Part shown: in pieces, positions 1 through 8,431 of the stretch
How positions within the stretch are numbered: the stretch's first letter is position 1
Layout: the number at the start of each line of letters is the position of its first letter
Assembly (NCBI GenBank): GCA_902544525.1
Contig: CACCCN010000002.1
Coordinates: 81,416 to 145,415 of the forward strand
From: an uncultured Pelagibacteraceae bacterium
GTDB lineage: Bacteria; Pseudomonadota; Alphaproteobacteria; Pelagibacterales; AG-422-B15
Direction: 5' to 3'
DNA: 64,000 bases
Notes under the pieces: generated by a model
The model's input: only the letters and a program-made list of their open reading frames with translations
What the model was told of the DNA's origin: nothing
Databases searched by the model: none
Position numbers and translations under genes: made by a program

Positions 1-557
1 TTGATGAGAATATGTCTAGGCTTGCTCAATATGCTAAAATTGTGCAGGTAAATAAAATGGTTCCAATTGTTGAACCTGAAGTGTTAATGGATGGATCTCA
101 TGATATTGATCAATGCTATTCAGCTACATCAAGAGTTTTGAAATCTCTCTTTGCGCATTTAGTTGACCTTGGTGTAGATATTGAAGGTACAATTTTGAAA
201 CCTAATATGGTAATATCTGGTTCTACTTGTCCCGAACAAGCTGGTGTTCAAGAAGTAGCGAAAAAAACTCTTAAATGTCTAATTGAAAATGTGCCTGAAG
301 ATTTGCCTGGTATAACTTTTCTATCTGGAGGACAGTCTGATATAGATGCAACCGCACATTTAGATGCAATGAACAAAATTGGTGGGTTTAAATGGAAATT
401 AAGTTTTTCATATGGTAGGGCACTGCAGCAAGCTGCTCTAAAAACGTGGATGGGAAAGGATGAAAATATTCATTCTGCACAAGCTGCTTTTTCTCATAGA
501 GCTCTAATGAATAAAGAAGCTGCTCTAGGAATTTGGAACAAAGACTCAGAAAATTAA
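1..557 (+). CDS. Fructose-bisphosphate aldolase class I, C-terminal part (5' truncated by window)
   Basis: Glycolytic and gluconeogenic aldolase that interconverts fructose 1,6-bisphosphate with glyceraldehyde-3-phosphate and DHAP in the cytoplasm. The reading frame is open to the window edge (in-frame residues DEN precede the first Met at base 12), so that Met is internal and the gene starts outside the window. Visible class I motifs are VPIVEPEVLMDG, the Schiff-base lysine in ILKPNMVISG, the phosphate-binding ITFLSGGQS and the SFSYGRALQ block. These match the animal-type class I enzyme closely. It is followed after 5 bases by efp on the same strand, so co-transcription is likely. The identification is firm; the missing N-terminal half cannot be assessed. 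Confidence 0.95.
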   Translation, partial: DENMSRLAQYAKIVQVNKMVPIVEPEVLMDGSHDIDQCYSATSRVLKSLFAHLVDLGVDIEGTILKPNMVISGSTCPEQAGVQEVAKKTLKCLIENVPEDLPGITFLSGGQSDIDATAHLDAMNKIGGFKWKLSFSYGRALQQAALKTWMGKDENIHSAQAAFSHRALMNKEAALGIWNKDSEN

Positions 558-562
558 TAATT

Positions 563-1129
563 ATGAAGATCAATGGAAACGCCGTAAAACCCGGCATGAT
601 AATAGAGCACCAGAATGCTCTTTGGGTAGTAACTAAAACTCAGCACGTTAAACCTGGCAAAGGTGGTGCATTTAATCAAGTTGAGATGAAAAATCTAAAA
701 AGTAATTCTAAGCTCAATGAACGCTTTAGGGCTTCAGAACAAGTAGAAAAAGCTCGTGTTGAAGAAGAACAATTTCAATACTTATATAAACAAGAAAGCA
801 AATTAATTTTCATGAACTTGACATCATATGAGCAAATTGAATTAGATGAAGAGTTTATAGCTGATAAAGTTAAAATGCTGAGAGAAAATGAAGAAGTTAC
901 ACTAGAACTTTATGACGAAGTCCCAATTGGTCTTCAGTTGCCAAAAACAATGATATTTACAGTTAAAGAGACAGAAGCAGTTGTTAAAGGTCAAACTGCT
1001 GCATCATCTAACAAGCCTGCAATCGTAGATAACGACCTAAGAGTGATGGTGCCTCCATTCATTGAGCAAGGTGAAGAAATAGTAATTAACACTGAAGATA
1101 TGACGTACCTTAAACGAAATGAAAAATGA
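563..1129 (+). CDS. efp: Translation elongation factor P
   Basis: EF-P relieves ribosome stalling at proline runs. The protein is 188 residues, the usual family length. It begins MKINGNAVKPGMIIEHQ and carries the modification loop HVKPGKGGAF, with the modifiable lysine at about residue 33, followed by the OB-fold domains and a normal C-terminus. The ORF track starts at 533 inside the aldolase gene; I prefer the ATG at 563 because it gives the canonical N-terminus and avoids the overlap. It overlaps suhB by 4 bases (ATGA), so the two are translationally coupled. The EpmA/EpmB modification genes are not in the window. Confidence 0.97.
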   Translation: MKINGNAVKPGMIIEHQNALWVVTKTQHVKPGKGGAFNQVEMKNLKSNSKLNERFRASEQVEKARVEEEQFQYLYKQESKLIFMNLTSYEQIELDEEFIADKVKMLRENEEVTLELYDEVPIGLQLPKTMIFTVKETEAVVKGQTAASSNKPAIVDNDLRVMVPPFIEQGEEIVINTEDMTYLKRNEK

Positions 1130-1920
1130 GCTATAGCAGTCCACATATCAATACTATGCTGACAGCGGCAAGACAGGCTGGTAAAAAATTAGTAAGAGAT
1201 TTTGGTGAGGTTGAGAATCTGCAAGTTTCAGTTAAAGGAGTTTCCGATTTCGTATCAGCAGCAGACATGCAATCAGAAAAAATTTTAATTAACGAACTTT
1301 CTAGGGCATATCCTGATTACGATATATTGGCTGAAGAAGCTGGGGAAATAAAAAATAGTAAAAATGACAATCCGTTAAAGTGGATAATTGATCCTTTAGA
1401 TGGAACAACAAATTTTTTATTTGGAATACCTCACTTTGCCATAAGTATTGCTTTACAGAAAAACGGCGAAACCTTGTCTGGAATTGTTTACAATCCAATT
1501 ACTGATGATCTATTTTGGGCAGTTAAAGGTAAGGGAGCTTTTTGTAACAATAAAAGATTAAGAGTGTCAGTTAGAGAAAAATTTGGTAGCTGTACAATTG
1601 GTACAGGAATACCCCACAAAGGGCTTAAAGACCATGAGGAATACTTAGTTGGCTTAACAAAGATAATGGAAAATGCAGCTGCTATAAGAAGATTTGGTAC
1701 AGCTTCTCTTGATCTTGTTTATGTTGCAGCAGGAAAATTTGATGGATACTGGGAAAAAAATTTAAAAATTTGGGATATTGCTGCTGGTGCATTAATCGTT
1801 ACTGAAGCTGGTGGTAGAGTAACAGATTTTAGAGGGATGAATGGATATTTAGAAAGTGGCAATATAGTCAGCTCTAATTTTAAAATCCACGATGAATTAC
1901 TTAGACTAATTAAGATTTAG
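1126..1920 (+). CDS. suhB: Inositol-1-monophosphatase family protein SuhB
   Basis: Mg2+-dependent phosphomonoesterase of the IMPase superfamily; family members hydrolyse inositol-1-phosphate, and SuhB also acts in rRNA transcription and maturation in enterobacteria. The 264 residues contain the metal-binding motifs LAEEAG, IIDPLDGTTNF and WDIAAGALIVTEAGG in the expected order. The start ATG overlaps the efp stop, as in many alphaproteobacteria. The 3' end overlaps the convergent small membrane-protein gene by 15 bases. A second IMPase-like gene at 16928 is closer to HisN, so this copy is the SuhB-type one. Substrate is inferred from family. Confidence 0.93.
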   Translation: MSYSSPHINTMLTAARQAGKKLVRDFGEVENLQVSVKGVSDFVSAADMQSEKILINELSRAYPDYDILAEEAGEIKNSKNDNPLKWIIDPLDGTTNFLFGIPHFAISIALQKNGETLSGIVYNPITDDLFWAVKGKGAFCNNKRLRVSVREKFGSCTIGTGIPHKGLKDHEEYLVGLTKIMENAAAIRRFGTASLDLVYVAAGKFDGYWEKNLKIWDIAAGALIVTEAGGRVTDFRGMNGYLESGNIVSSNFKIHDELLRLIKI

Positions 1921-2208
1921 ACCAAACCTTTTAAGCATTTTTTTTTCAACTTTGAGAAAATAGTTAAATTGTCCAAATGGAATAGCTACAATGATTAATA
2001 AAACTTGATAAACTACAAAAACAGACAAAATTCTCACAGGCCAAAAAACTAGGGGTGACATGTTTACTAGATCCATGTTAAATGCGTTAACAACATACTG
2101 AGATACATATAATGATAATGATCCAGTTATTGCGAATACCAGCATTACGCAGATAAATTGTGAATCAGATGAAATCAAAAGTCGCTTATATATTGATTTT
2201 TTTGTCAT
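1906..2208 (-). CDS. Small two-helix membrane protein (DUF6787-like)
   Basis: A 100-residue protein of unknown function with two clear hydrophobic segments, at about residues 15-40 and 55-80. The basic C-terminal tail is FNYFLKVEKKMLKRFGL. The pattern P.R...VYQVLL...PFGQF..F....KMLKRF resembles the DUF6787 membrane family; this is by-eye recognition. It faces suhB tail to tail with a 15-base coding overlap, a typical packing in compact genomes. It probably shares the 78-base intergenic region with rpmE for divergent transcription. No catalytic motif is visible. Confidence 0.7.
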   Translation of the reverse strand: MTKKSIYKRLLISSDSQFICVMLVFAITGSLSLYVSQYVVNAFNMDLVNMSPLVFWPVRILSVFVVYQVLLIIVAIPFGQFNYFLKVEKKMLKRFGLNLN

Positions 2209-2286
2209 TCTTTGATTATTTTTCTCTAAAATAGAGATTGATTTATCCGATCTTATAAGCTATTTAAGCGGAAATAAATATACATT

Positions 2287-2508
2287 ATGAAAAAAAATAC
2301 GCATCCAGATTACCATAACATCAATGTAGTTATGACTGATGGAACAAAGTTTGAAACTAAATCAACATGGGGTAAAGAGGGTGATACTATGACACTTGAT
2401 ATTGATCCTGCATCTCATCCAGCATGGACTGGTGGAGCTCAGAAAGTTCAAGATAAAGGTCAAGTAAGTAAATTTAATAAAAGATTTAGTAACCTTAAAA
2501 CTTCTTAA
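2287..2508 (+). CDS. rpmE: 50S ribosomal protein L31
   Basis: Small ribosomal protein of 73 residues. The start [20 protein letters not shown] and the segment [15 protein letters not shown] are characteristic of L31. The zinc-type cysteines (CxxC) of some L31 proteins are absent, so this is the non-zinc (C-) form, common in alphaproteobacteria; the zinc-free assignment is read directly from the sequence. It stands alone between the divergent membrane-protein gene and the quinone oxidoreductase. Confidence 0.96.
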   Translation: MKKNTHPDYHNINVVMTDGTKFETKSTWGKEGDTMTLDIDPASHPAWTGGAQKVQDKGQVSKFNKRFSNLKTS

Positions 2509-2556
2509 ATCAATTTTACATGAGAATCTCCAACTACTCATAAATAATAATCATCT

Positions 2557-3528
2557 ATGAAGGCTGTATTGTTTGATAACTATGGTGACTCTTCAGTCAT
2601 GTATTGTGGAGAAATTGAACAACCAGAAATAAATGAAGATGAAGTTTTAATTAAAGTTGCTGCAGCGGGTATTAATAGGCCTGATATATTACAAAGGCAG
2701 GGCAGTTACCCACCTCCTGCAGGAGCATCAAGAATCTTAGGATTAGAAGTCTCAGGTAAAATTATTAAAATAGGCAAAAACATTAGTTTAGACTTTTTAA
2801 ATAAAGACGTATGCGCATTAGTGACTGGAGGAGGATATGCAGAATATGTTAAAACTACAGTTTCTACAGTTCTACCTTTGCCTAAAGGAGTTAATATTAT
2901 TGAAGCCGCTGCTATTCCCGAAACTTTTTTTACAGTATGGACAAATTTATTTGACTCAGGATCATTAAAAAAAAATGAGACTTTATTAATTCATGGCGGA
3001 GCAAGTGGAATTGGTATTACCGCAGCATTAATTGCTAAAGCTATGGGTATAAAATTTGTAGCTACAGTAGGCTCAGATAAGAAAAGAAAATTCTTAGATA
3101 GTGTTGGAAGCGATTTAACAATTAATTATAAGGAAGACGATTTTGAAAAATTAATAAAAGACAAATTGTCTGGCGTAGATGTTATTCTTGATATTGTTGG
3201 TGGAGAGTATTTTCAAAAGAATATAAATATTCTCAATAAATTTGGAAGATTAATTAATATTGCTTATTTACAAAGCCCTTTGATAAAAGCAAATTTACTG
3301 CCAATCATGCTCAAAAGGCTGGTAGTTACAGGATCTACTCTTAGGGTAAGATCAGATGAAGAAAAGGCAGTAATTAGAGACTCTCTCATATCAAATGTTT
3401 GGCCATTGTTTGAAAAAAAATCTATAAATTTAGTTATAGATAAAAAATTTAATTTTGATGATGTAAAAAAAGCCCATGAATACATGGAAAAAAACCAAAA
3501 TATAGGCAAATTGGTCTTAAAAATCTAG
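2557..3528 (+). CDS. NAD(P)H-quinone oxidoreductase, PIG3 family (zinc-free MDR)
   Basis: Medium-chain dehydrogenase/reductase that reduces quinones with NADPH. The 323 residues begin with MKAVLFDNYGDSSVMYCGE and contain the PIG3/QOR signature GINRPDILQRQGSYPPPAGAS. The Rossmann motif is HGGASGIGITAALIAKAMG in the middle of the protein. There are no zinc-binding cysteine clusters, consistent with the quinone-oxidoreductase branch. The gene is monocistronic by spacing (48 bases after rpmE, 66 before trcR). The physiological substrate is inferred only from family membership. Confidence 0.9.
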   Translation: MKAVLFDNYGDSSVMYCGEIEQPEINEDEVLIKVAAAGINRPDILQRQGSYPPPAGASRILGLEVSGKIIKIGKNISLDFLNKDVCALVTGGGYAEYVKTTVSTVLPLPKGVNIIEAAAIPETFFTVWTNLFDSGSLKKNETLLIHGGASGIGITAALIAKAMGIKFVATVGSDKKRKFLDSVGSDLTINYKEDDFEKLIKDKLSGVDVILDIVGGEYFQKNINILNKFGRLINIAYLQSPLIKANLLPIMLKRLVVTGSTLRVRSDEEKAVIRDSLISNVWPLFEKKSINLVIDKKFNFDDVKKAHEYMEKNQNIGKLVLKI

Positions 3529-3594
3529 TATCTGCTTTTAAAAGGAAACAAATTCCAATATAAGGTTTTTTTGAATTTAATTTAGGATCCCATT

Positions 3595-4230
3595 ATGACA
3601 TTACCTCTGATGCCCAAAGCAACTGCAATATGGCTAGTAGAAAATACAGCATTAACTTTTAAACAAATTGCTGATTTCTGTGGCATGCACGAGCTAGAAA
3701 TAAAAGGTATTGCAGATGGAGAAGTTGGAATAGGAATTAAAGGTTTAAATCCTATTAGCACTAATCAACTGACAAAAGAAGAAATAGACAAAGCAGCCAA
3801 TGACCCCGAACACTCGCTAGAATTAATTCAAAACGAAATCACTATTCAAACTGAAAGAGATCCTAAACAAAAAAAATATACCCCGTTATCTAAAAGACAG
3901 GAAAGACCAGATGCTATTTCTTGGCTTTTAAGAAATCATCCTGAACTTAAAGACTCCCAAGTAGCAAAATTAGTTAGTAGTACAAAAAATATGGTTGTTT
4001 CTATTAAAAATAAAACAAATTGGAATATGTCGAACATCAGACCACAAGACCCAGTAGGATTAGGCCTTTGCAAGCAGGTTGATCTTGATGAGGCATTAGA
4101 AAAAGCTGAAAGATCTCAAAAAAGAGCTGCAAAGAAAAAATTAAAAGAAGAAAAGATTTTGCAGCAACAAAAGCAGGAAGAGCTTCAATCAAAGACTGAT
4201 GCAGAAGTATCGTCAAATCCTGAAGGATAA
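3595..4230 (+). CDS. trcR: Cell-cycle transcriptional regulator TrcR (DUF1013 family)
   Basis: TrcR is an alphaproteobacteria-specific DNA-binding regulator studied in Caulobacter cell-cycle control. The 211 residues open with MTLPLMPKATAIWLVENTALTFKQIADFCGMHELEIKGIADGE, the hallmark DUF1013 start with a helix-turn-helix-like repeat. A second related unit (AISWLLRNHPELKDSQVAKLVSST) follows at about residue 105. The C-terminus is a highly charged probable coiled coil (AEKSQ-type Lys/Glu/Gln run). The gene lies directly upstream of purE-purK (15-base gap). It is one of the best taxonomic markers in the window. Confidence 0.93.
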   Translation: MTLPLMPKATAIWLVENTALTFKQIADFCGMHELEIKGIADGEVGIGIKGLNPISTNQLTKEEIDKAANDPEHSLELIQNEITIQTERDPKQKKYTPLSKRQERPDAISWLLRNHPELKDSQVAKLVSSTKNMVVSIKNKTNWNMSNIRPQDPVGLGLCKQVDLDEALEKAERSQKRAAKKKLKEEKILQQQKQEELQSKTDAEVSSNPEG

Positions 4231-4245
4231 ACATTTCTTATATTA

Positions 4246-4728
4246 ATGAAAAAAAAACCATTAATAAGCGTTATCATGGGCAGTAAATCTGATTGGCCTA
4301 CAATGAAACATGCCACTAGGATTTTAGAAGAATTTAAAATACCTCACGAGGTAAAAATAGTGTCTGCTCATAGAACCCCAAAGAGAATGAGTAGCTTTGC
4401 AAATAGCGCAGAAAAAAGAGGAATAAAAATTATAATATCTGGTGCTGGTGGCGCTGCTCATCTGCCTGGCATGACTGCCTCTCACACAAATATTCCAGTG
4501 CTCGGTGTACCTATTAAATCAAAACAACTAGATGGAATTGACAGTCTTCTATCAATTGCTCAAATGCCAAAAGGAATTCCTGTGGGTACTTTAGCTATAG
4601 GTGAAGCTGGTGCAGCTAATGCAGCCTTATTAGCCATCTCAATATTAGGGCTTAGCAATAAAGCTATTAATGCGAAATATTCAAAATGGCGACTAAACCA
4701 GACGAAAAGAGTTTCACTTAAGCCATAA
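4246..4728 (+). CDS. purE: N5-carboxyaminoimidazole ribonucleotide mutase
   Basis: PurE converts N5-CAIR to CAIR in purine biosynthesis. The 160 residues show the class I PurE motifs [22 protein letters not shown] and [12 protein letters not shown], and the loop [17 protein letters not shown]. The stop codon lies 3 bases before the purK start, giving the standard purE-purK pair. Length and motifs are normal. Confidence 0.97.
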   Translation: MKKKPLISVIMGSKSDWPTMKHATRILEEFKIPHEVKIVSAHRTPKRMSSFANSAEKRGIKIIISGAGGAAHLPGMTASHTNIPVLGVPIKSKQLDGIDSLLSIAQMPKGIPVGTLAIGEAGAANAALLAISILGLSNKAINAKYSKWRLNQTKRVSLKP

Positions 4729-4731
4729 TCA

Positions 4732-5799
4732 ATGAAAAAAAAAATTAAAGTTGGAATTATTGGTGGCGGTCAATTAGGGATGATGCTTGCAGAGGCATCA
4801 TCAAAATTAAATATAGTGCCTTTAGTATATTCAAATACTAAAGATTCTCCTGCAGCAAGGGTCGCAAAAACATATTACGGTGATTTTAATGATGATAAAA
4901 AAATAAGAAAATTTATCGGCAAAGTAGATTTAATAACCTATGAATTTGAAAATATTCCAACTAATTCTTTAAAAATAATTGAAAAATCAATACCTATTTT
5001 TCCACCGATAAGTGCTTTAAAAATTACCCAAGATAGGGTGAAAGAAAAAAAATTTTTTAAAGATAATAATATTCCTTGCGCTAAAACTCTGATCTTAAAA
5101 AAGATATCAGATCTTAAGAAAATAAAAAAAGAATTACTTTACCCGTCAATTATTAAAACTACCCGACTTGGCTATGATGGAAAAGGACAGTTTAGTTTTA
5201 AAAACTTTTTAGAATTAGAAGCAAGTTGGTATAAGCTAGAGAAAACCCCTTGTATTATTGAAGAAAAAATTAATATAAAAAAAGAAATATCAATTATAGG
5301 GGCAAGAACTCCTTCTGGAGAAATAAAAGTATATCCATCTTTTAACAATATTCACAAAAATCACATACTTGATATTACAAAGCTACCTTCTCGCACTAAT
5401 AAAAAAACTGAAAAATTAGCAATAGATTATACAATTAGAATATTAAAAAAATTAAGATATGTAGGCATTTTGTGTGTAGAGTTTTTTATAGATAAAAACG
5501 GAAAACTTGTTGCTAATGAGATGGCTCCAAGAGTTCATAACTCAGGGCATATAACAATTGAAGCTTGTTTAACTAGTCAATTTGAACAACATCTTAGGGC
5601 AATTACTAACCAATCTCTGGGTAAAGTAAATTTAATAAAGCCAGCTATAATGAAAAACCTGATCGGTAATGATATAAACAACACCAAATTAATTAAATCA
5701 AAAAAAATTTTCAGTAATTTTAAGAAATCAAAATTACATAACTATAAAAAAGCAGAGATAAAAAGTGGCCGTAAAATGGGTCACATTACTTTTATATAA
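4732..5799 (+). CDS. purK: N5-carboxyaminoimidazole ribonucleotide synthase
   Basis: ATP-grasp enzyme that makes N5-CAIR from AIR, bicarbonate and ATP, feeding PurE. The 355 residues contain GGGQLGMMLAEAS, the motif YEFENIP, the ATP-grasp loop TTRLGYDGKGQ and the C-terminal signature NEMAPRVHNSGHITIEAC. The protein is unusually rich in Lys, Asn and Ile compared with PurE, in line with the AT-rich genome. It converges with the COQ9 gene with a 10-base gap and no obvious stem-loop terminator. Confidence 0.96.
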   Translation: MKKKIKVGIIGGGQLGMMLAEASSKLNIVPLVYSNTKDSPAARVAKTYYGDFNDDKKIRKFIGKVDLITYEFENIPTNSLKIIEKSIPIFPPISALKITQDRVKEKKFFKDNNIPCAKTLILKKISDLKKIKKELLYPSIIKTTRLGYDGKGQFSFKNFLELEASWYKLEKTPCIIEEKINIKKEISIIGARTPSGEIKVYPSFNNIHKNHILDITKLPSRTNKKTEKLAIDYTIRILKKLRYVGILCVEFFIDKNGKLVANEMAPRVHNSGHITIEACLTSQFEQHLRAITNQSLGKVNLIKPAIMKNLIGNDINNTKLIKSKKIFSNFKKSKLHNYKKAEIKSGRKMGHITFI

Positions 5800-5809
5800 T
5801 AAATAAAAG

Positions 5810-6412
5810 TTAAAAGAATTTTGAAAATGTTTTTTTAATATTGTTTTTAAATATTCCTATTTTCATAGATCTTTTAAAACATTTTTTCATGTAATCCTTT
5901 GTTTTTGAATTGTCTAAAGATTCATCATTTAGCCAAAATAAAGTTGTAGGTACAATAACACTCATTAAAATAAATCTTTTTGTATAATAATTAAAATCAA
6001 TCGACTTATCCTCAATTAGTCTCCAAAATTTGTCTGATATATGATAAATCGATTCAGGCGTAACAGCCATCGACTCATAAGTTTTTAAAAAATTAACTAA
6101 TTTATTTACAACTAACTTGTCATTAAATTGATTAAAATAAGACATCAAAATTTCTTCAAGTCTCTCTTGAGTTTTCAAATGTACAAACTGATCTTTGTTA
6201 GGAATAGAGATATTTTCTAATGATTGAGCAATATAAAAAGCGGTTAAGTCTCTAAGCCCTAAAGGAAAATTAGCACTCCACACTGCCTCACTTGAACTAC
6301 TTTCTTCTATAACATTCAAATAATTAGACTTAGACCAGTTCTTATCAGTTAAACTTAATAAAAATTCTTCTAAAAGTGTGTTTTTCTCAATATTTTTACT
6401 CATTTTTTTCAA
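5810..6412 (-). CDS. COQ9 family protein (ubiquinone biosynthesis lipid-binding factor)
   Basis: COQ9 proteins bind lipid and assist ubiquinone hydroxylation; bacterial members are found mainly in alphaproteobacteria. The 200 residues show the family pattern in the C-terminal half: YYTKRFILMSVIVPTTLFWLNDES with a following basic helix. The N-terminal half resembles the TetR-like helical region (AVWSANFPLGLRDLTAFYIAQSLENISI). The first Met (6412) or the Met three codons later (6403) could be the start. It is divergent from rpsU with 80 bases between, which must hold both promoters. Confidence 0.82.
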   Translation of the reverse strand: MKKMSKNIEKNTLLEEFLLSLTDKNWSKSNYLNVIEESSSSEAVWSANFPLGLRDLTAFYIAQSLENISIPNKDQFVHLKTQERLEEILMSYFNQFNDKLVVNKLVNFLKTYESMAVTPESIYHISDKFWRLIEDKSIDFNYYTKRFILMSVIVPTTLFWLNDESLDNSKTKDYMKKCFKRSMKIGIFKNNIKKTFSKFF

Positions 6413-6478
6413 TTTATTAAGTAGACATAATTATATGTCAGTGTTAAAAGACCAGCAATTAATTAACAGATGTTCTTT

Positions 6479-6484
6479 AGGAGG
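6479..6484 (+). promoter_or_regulatory. Strong Shine-Dalgarno of rpsU (AGGAGG)
   Basis: A perfect AGGAGG lies 8 bases upstream of the ATA codon at 6493. It decides the start of rpsU: no ATG, GTG or TTG lies between the upstream in-frame stop TAG (6478-6480) and the conserved N-terminus. Most other genes here have weak or no recognisable Shine-Dalgarno, so this one stands out. Confidence 0.85.
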
Positions 6485-6492
6485 ACAATACC

Positions 6493-6690
6493 ATAGTTGA
6501 AGTAAGCGTAAAAGATAACAATGTTGAAGGTGCTCTTCGCATTCTTAAGAAAAAAATGCAGCGTGAAGGTATCTTTAAAGAAATGAAGATGCGCTCTCAC
6601 TTTGAAAAGCCAAGCCAAAGAAAACTTCGAGAAAAAGCTGAGAATATTAGAAGATCGAGAAAAAACGCTAGAAGAAAAATTTTTGGCTAA
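6493..6690 (+). CDS. rpsU: 30S ribosomal protein S21 with apparent ATA start codon
   Basis: S21 is a small basic 30S protein near the anti-Shine-Dalgarno. Translating from 6493 gives 65 residues beginning (M)[17 protein letters not shown], followed by [24 protein letters not shown] and ending RRKIFG, a complete alphaproteobacterial S21. The initiating codon reads ATA, and the ORF track misses the gene for that reason. The only in-frame ATG downstream (at 6556) would remove about 21 conserved residues. A perfect AGGAGG at the right spacing supports initiation at ATA. A sequencing or assembly error (ATG to ATA) is the main alternative. It ends one base before the convergent pntB stop. Confidence 0.93.
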   Translation: MVEVSVKDNNVEGALRILKKKMQREGIFKEMKMRSHFEKPSQRKLREKAENIRRSRKNARRKIFG

Positions 6691-6691
6691 T

Positions 6692-8110
6692 TTATAAAGA
6701 TTTTACAATACCCTCAACCATTTTTTTGGCATCAGAAAATAACATCATAGTATTATCTCTGTAAAATAATTCATTATCGACACCAGCATAACCAAGCCCT
6801 CTTCCTCTCTTTACAAAAAGGACGGTGTTTGCTTTTTCAACATCTAGAATAGGCATACCAAATATGGGGCTGGCAGGATCGGTTTTAGCAATTGGATTAG
6901 TGACGTCATTAGCTCCTATTACAAAAGCTACATCTGCTTGCGCAAATTCCGAGTTTATATCTTCTAATTCGAAAACATCTTCATATCCTACACTTGCTTC
7001 TGCTAATAATACATTCATATGCCCAGGCATTCTTCCAGCAACGGGATGGATTGCAAAACTAACTTTCACACCATGATTTTTTAATGCATCAGTCATTTCT
7101 TTTACAGTATGCTGGGCTTGCGCAACTGCCATACCATAACCAGGAACAATTATTACAGAACTAGCATTTTTCATTATAAATGCAGCATCATCAGCACTTC
7201 CCTCTTTTACTGGTCTTTGCTCTTTTGTAGCGGCATCTTCAGCAGCTGCTTCAGCACCAAATCCACCTAATATAACACTGATGAAAGATCTATTCATAGC
7301 TGCACACATAATATATGAAAGTATTGCTCCTGAAGAACCTACTAATGCACCTGTAATAATTAATGCAGAGTTTTGTAATGTAAATCCAATACCTGCAGCC
7401 GCCCAACCTGAATATGAGTTAAGCATAGACACAACAACTGGCATATCGGCGCCACCAATTGGTATAATGATCAAAAAACCGATCAAAAAAGATAAAGCAA
7501 TAACTATCCAAAATATGTTTTGCCCTTGGTCAATACAAAGATAAGCAACACCAGCAATGATAATTAGTCCGATTAATAAATTAAGTAAATGCTGTCCTTT
7601 AAAAACAATAGGGGCACCAGACATAATTCCTTGAAGTTTTGCAAAAGCAATGACTGAACCAGAAAATGTAATTGCGCCTACAACGGCCCCAATAGATAAT
7701 TCAACAATACTAAGCGTTTTAATTTGATTAGCTTTATTGTCAAAAATTCCAAAAGCAGTTGGATCATAAAATGCAGCAACAGCAACGAATACTGCCGCTA
7801 ATCCAACAAGACTATGAAAAGCAGCAACGAGCTGGGGCATATCTGTCATCGCAATACGCTTAGCTATTATGGCGCCTATAATTCCACCAATAATTATGGC
7901 GACAACAACCAAAATTGCATCAGTTGATCGAGCAGCAAGATTTTGAATTATCTCTGTGGCGAATAAAGTAGCAATGACTGCTATAGCCATTCCAGCCATT
8001 CCTAACAAGTTTCCAGTTCTAGAACTATCTGGAGATGATAAACCCCTAAGAGCTGTTATAAACAAAACTCCAGAAATTACATAGGCTACCGCAACTAGAT
8101 TAACTAACAT
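6692..8110 (-). CDS. pntB: NAD(P) transhydrogenase subunit beta (membrane and NADP domains)
   Basis: Part of the proton-translocating transhydrogenase that makes NADPH from NADH at the expense of the proton gradient. The 472 residues comprise about nine membrane helices (residues 1-280, e.g. VAYVISGVLFITALRGLSSPDSSRTGN) followed by the soluble NADP-binding domain III. Domain III has SVIIVPGYGMAVAQAQH, IHPVAGRMPGHMNVLLAEA and the C-terminal KRGRGLGYAGVDNELFY. Last gene of pntAA-pntAB-pntB, directly abutting pntAB. Length and motifs are normal. Confidence 0.97.
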   Translation of the reverse strand: MLVNLVAVAYVISGVLFITALRGLSSPDSSRTGNLLGMAGMAIAVIATLFATEIIQNLAARSTDAILVVVAIIIGGIIGAIIAKRIAMTDMPQLVAAFHSLVGLAAVFVAVAAFYDPTAFGIFDNKANQIKTLSIVELSIGAVVGAITFSGSVIAFAKLQGIMSGAPIVFKGQHLLNLLIGLIIIAGVAYLCIDQGQNIFWIVIALSFLIGFLIIIPIGGADMPVVVSMLNSYSGWAAAGIGFTLQNSALIITGALVGSSGAILSYIMCAAMNRSFISVILGGFGAEAAAEDAATKEQRPVKEGSADDAAFIMKNASSVIIVPGYGMAVAQAQHTVKEMTDALKNHGVKVSFAIHPVAGRMPGHMNVLLAEASVGYEDVFELEDINSEFAQADVAFVIGANDVTNPIAKTDPASPIFGMPILDVEKANTVLFVKRGRGLGYAGVDNELFYRDNTMMLFSDAKKMVEGIVKSL

Positions 8111-8431
8111 TTATTGGTCCTCTTTTTTTGATTGCGGTTTTTTCTTAAACATTGCTAGCATTCTCTGCGTAACTAAAAATCCACCAAAGATATTTACAGA
8201 TGCCAATACAACTGCGAAGAAACCAAATCCTTTTGCAAAAAATGAATCTCCCGAGCTCGCAACTAATGCATATAAACCACCGACGATAATAACTGATGAG
8301 ATTGCATTGGTTACGGCCATTAAAGGAGTATGCAATGCTGGCGTGACACTCCAGACAACGTAATAACCAACAAATATTGACAAAATAAATATAGTTAGTC
8401 TAAAGATATTTGGGTCTATTGCTGCTTCCAT
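8111..8431 (-). CDS. pntAB: NAD(P) transhydrogenase subunit alpha, membrane part
   Basis: Small membrane subunit (106 residues) carrying the C-terminal helices of subunit alpha. Three hydrophobic segments are visible, including the conserved WSVTPALHTPLMAVTNAISSVIIVGG. It corresponds to PntAB of Rhodospirillum rubrum-type split transhydrogenases; enterobacteria have it fused to the soluble domain. It abuts pntAA upstream and pntB downstream with no gap, so coupled translation is expected. Confidence 0.95.
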   Translation of the reverse strand: MEAAIDPNIFRLTIFILSIFVGYYVVWSVTPALHTPLMAVTNAISSVIIVGGLYALVASSGDSFFAKGFGFFAVVLASVNIFGGFLVTQRMLAMFKKKPQSKKEDQ

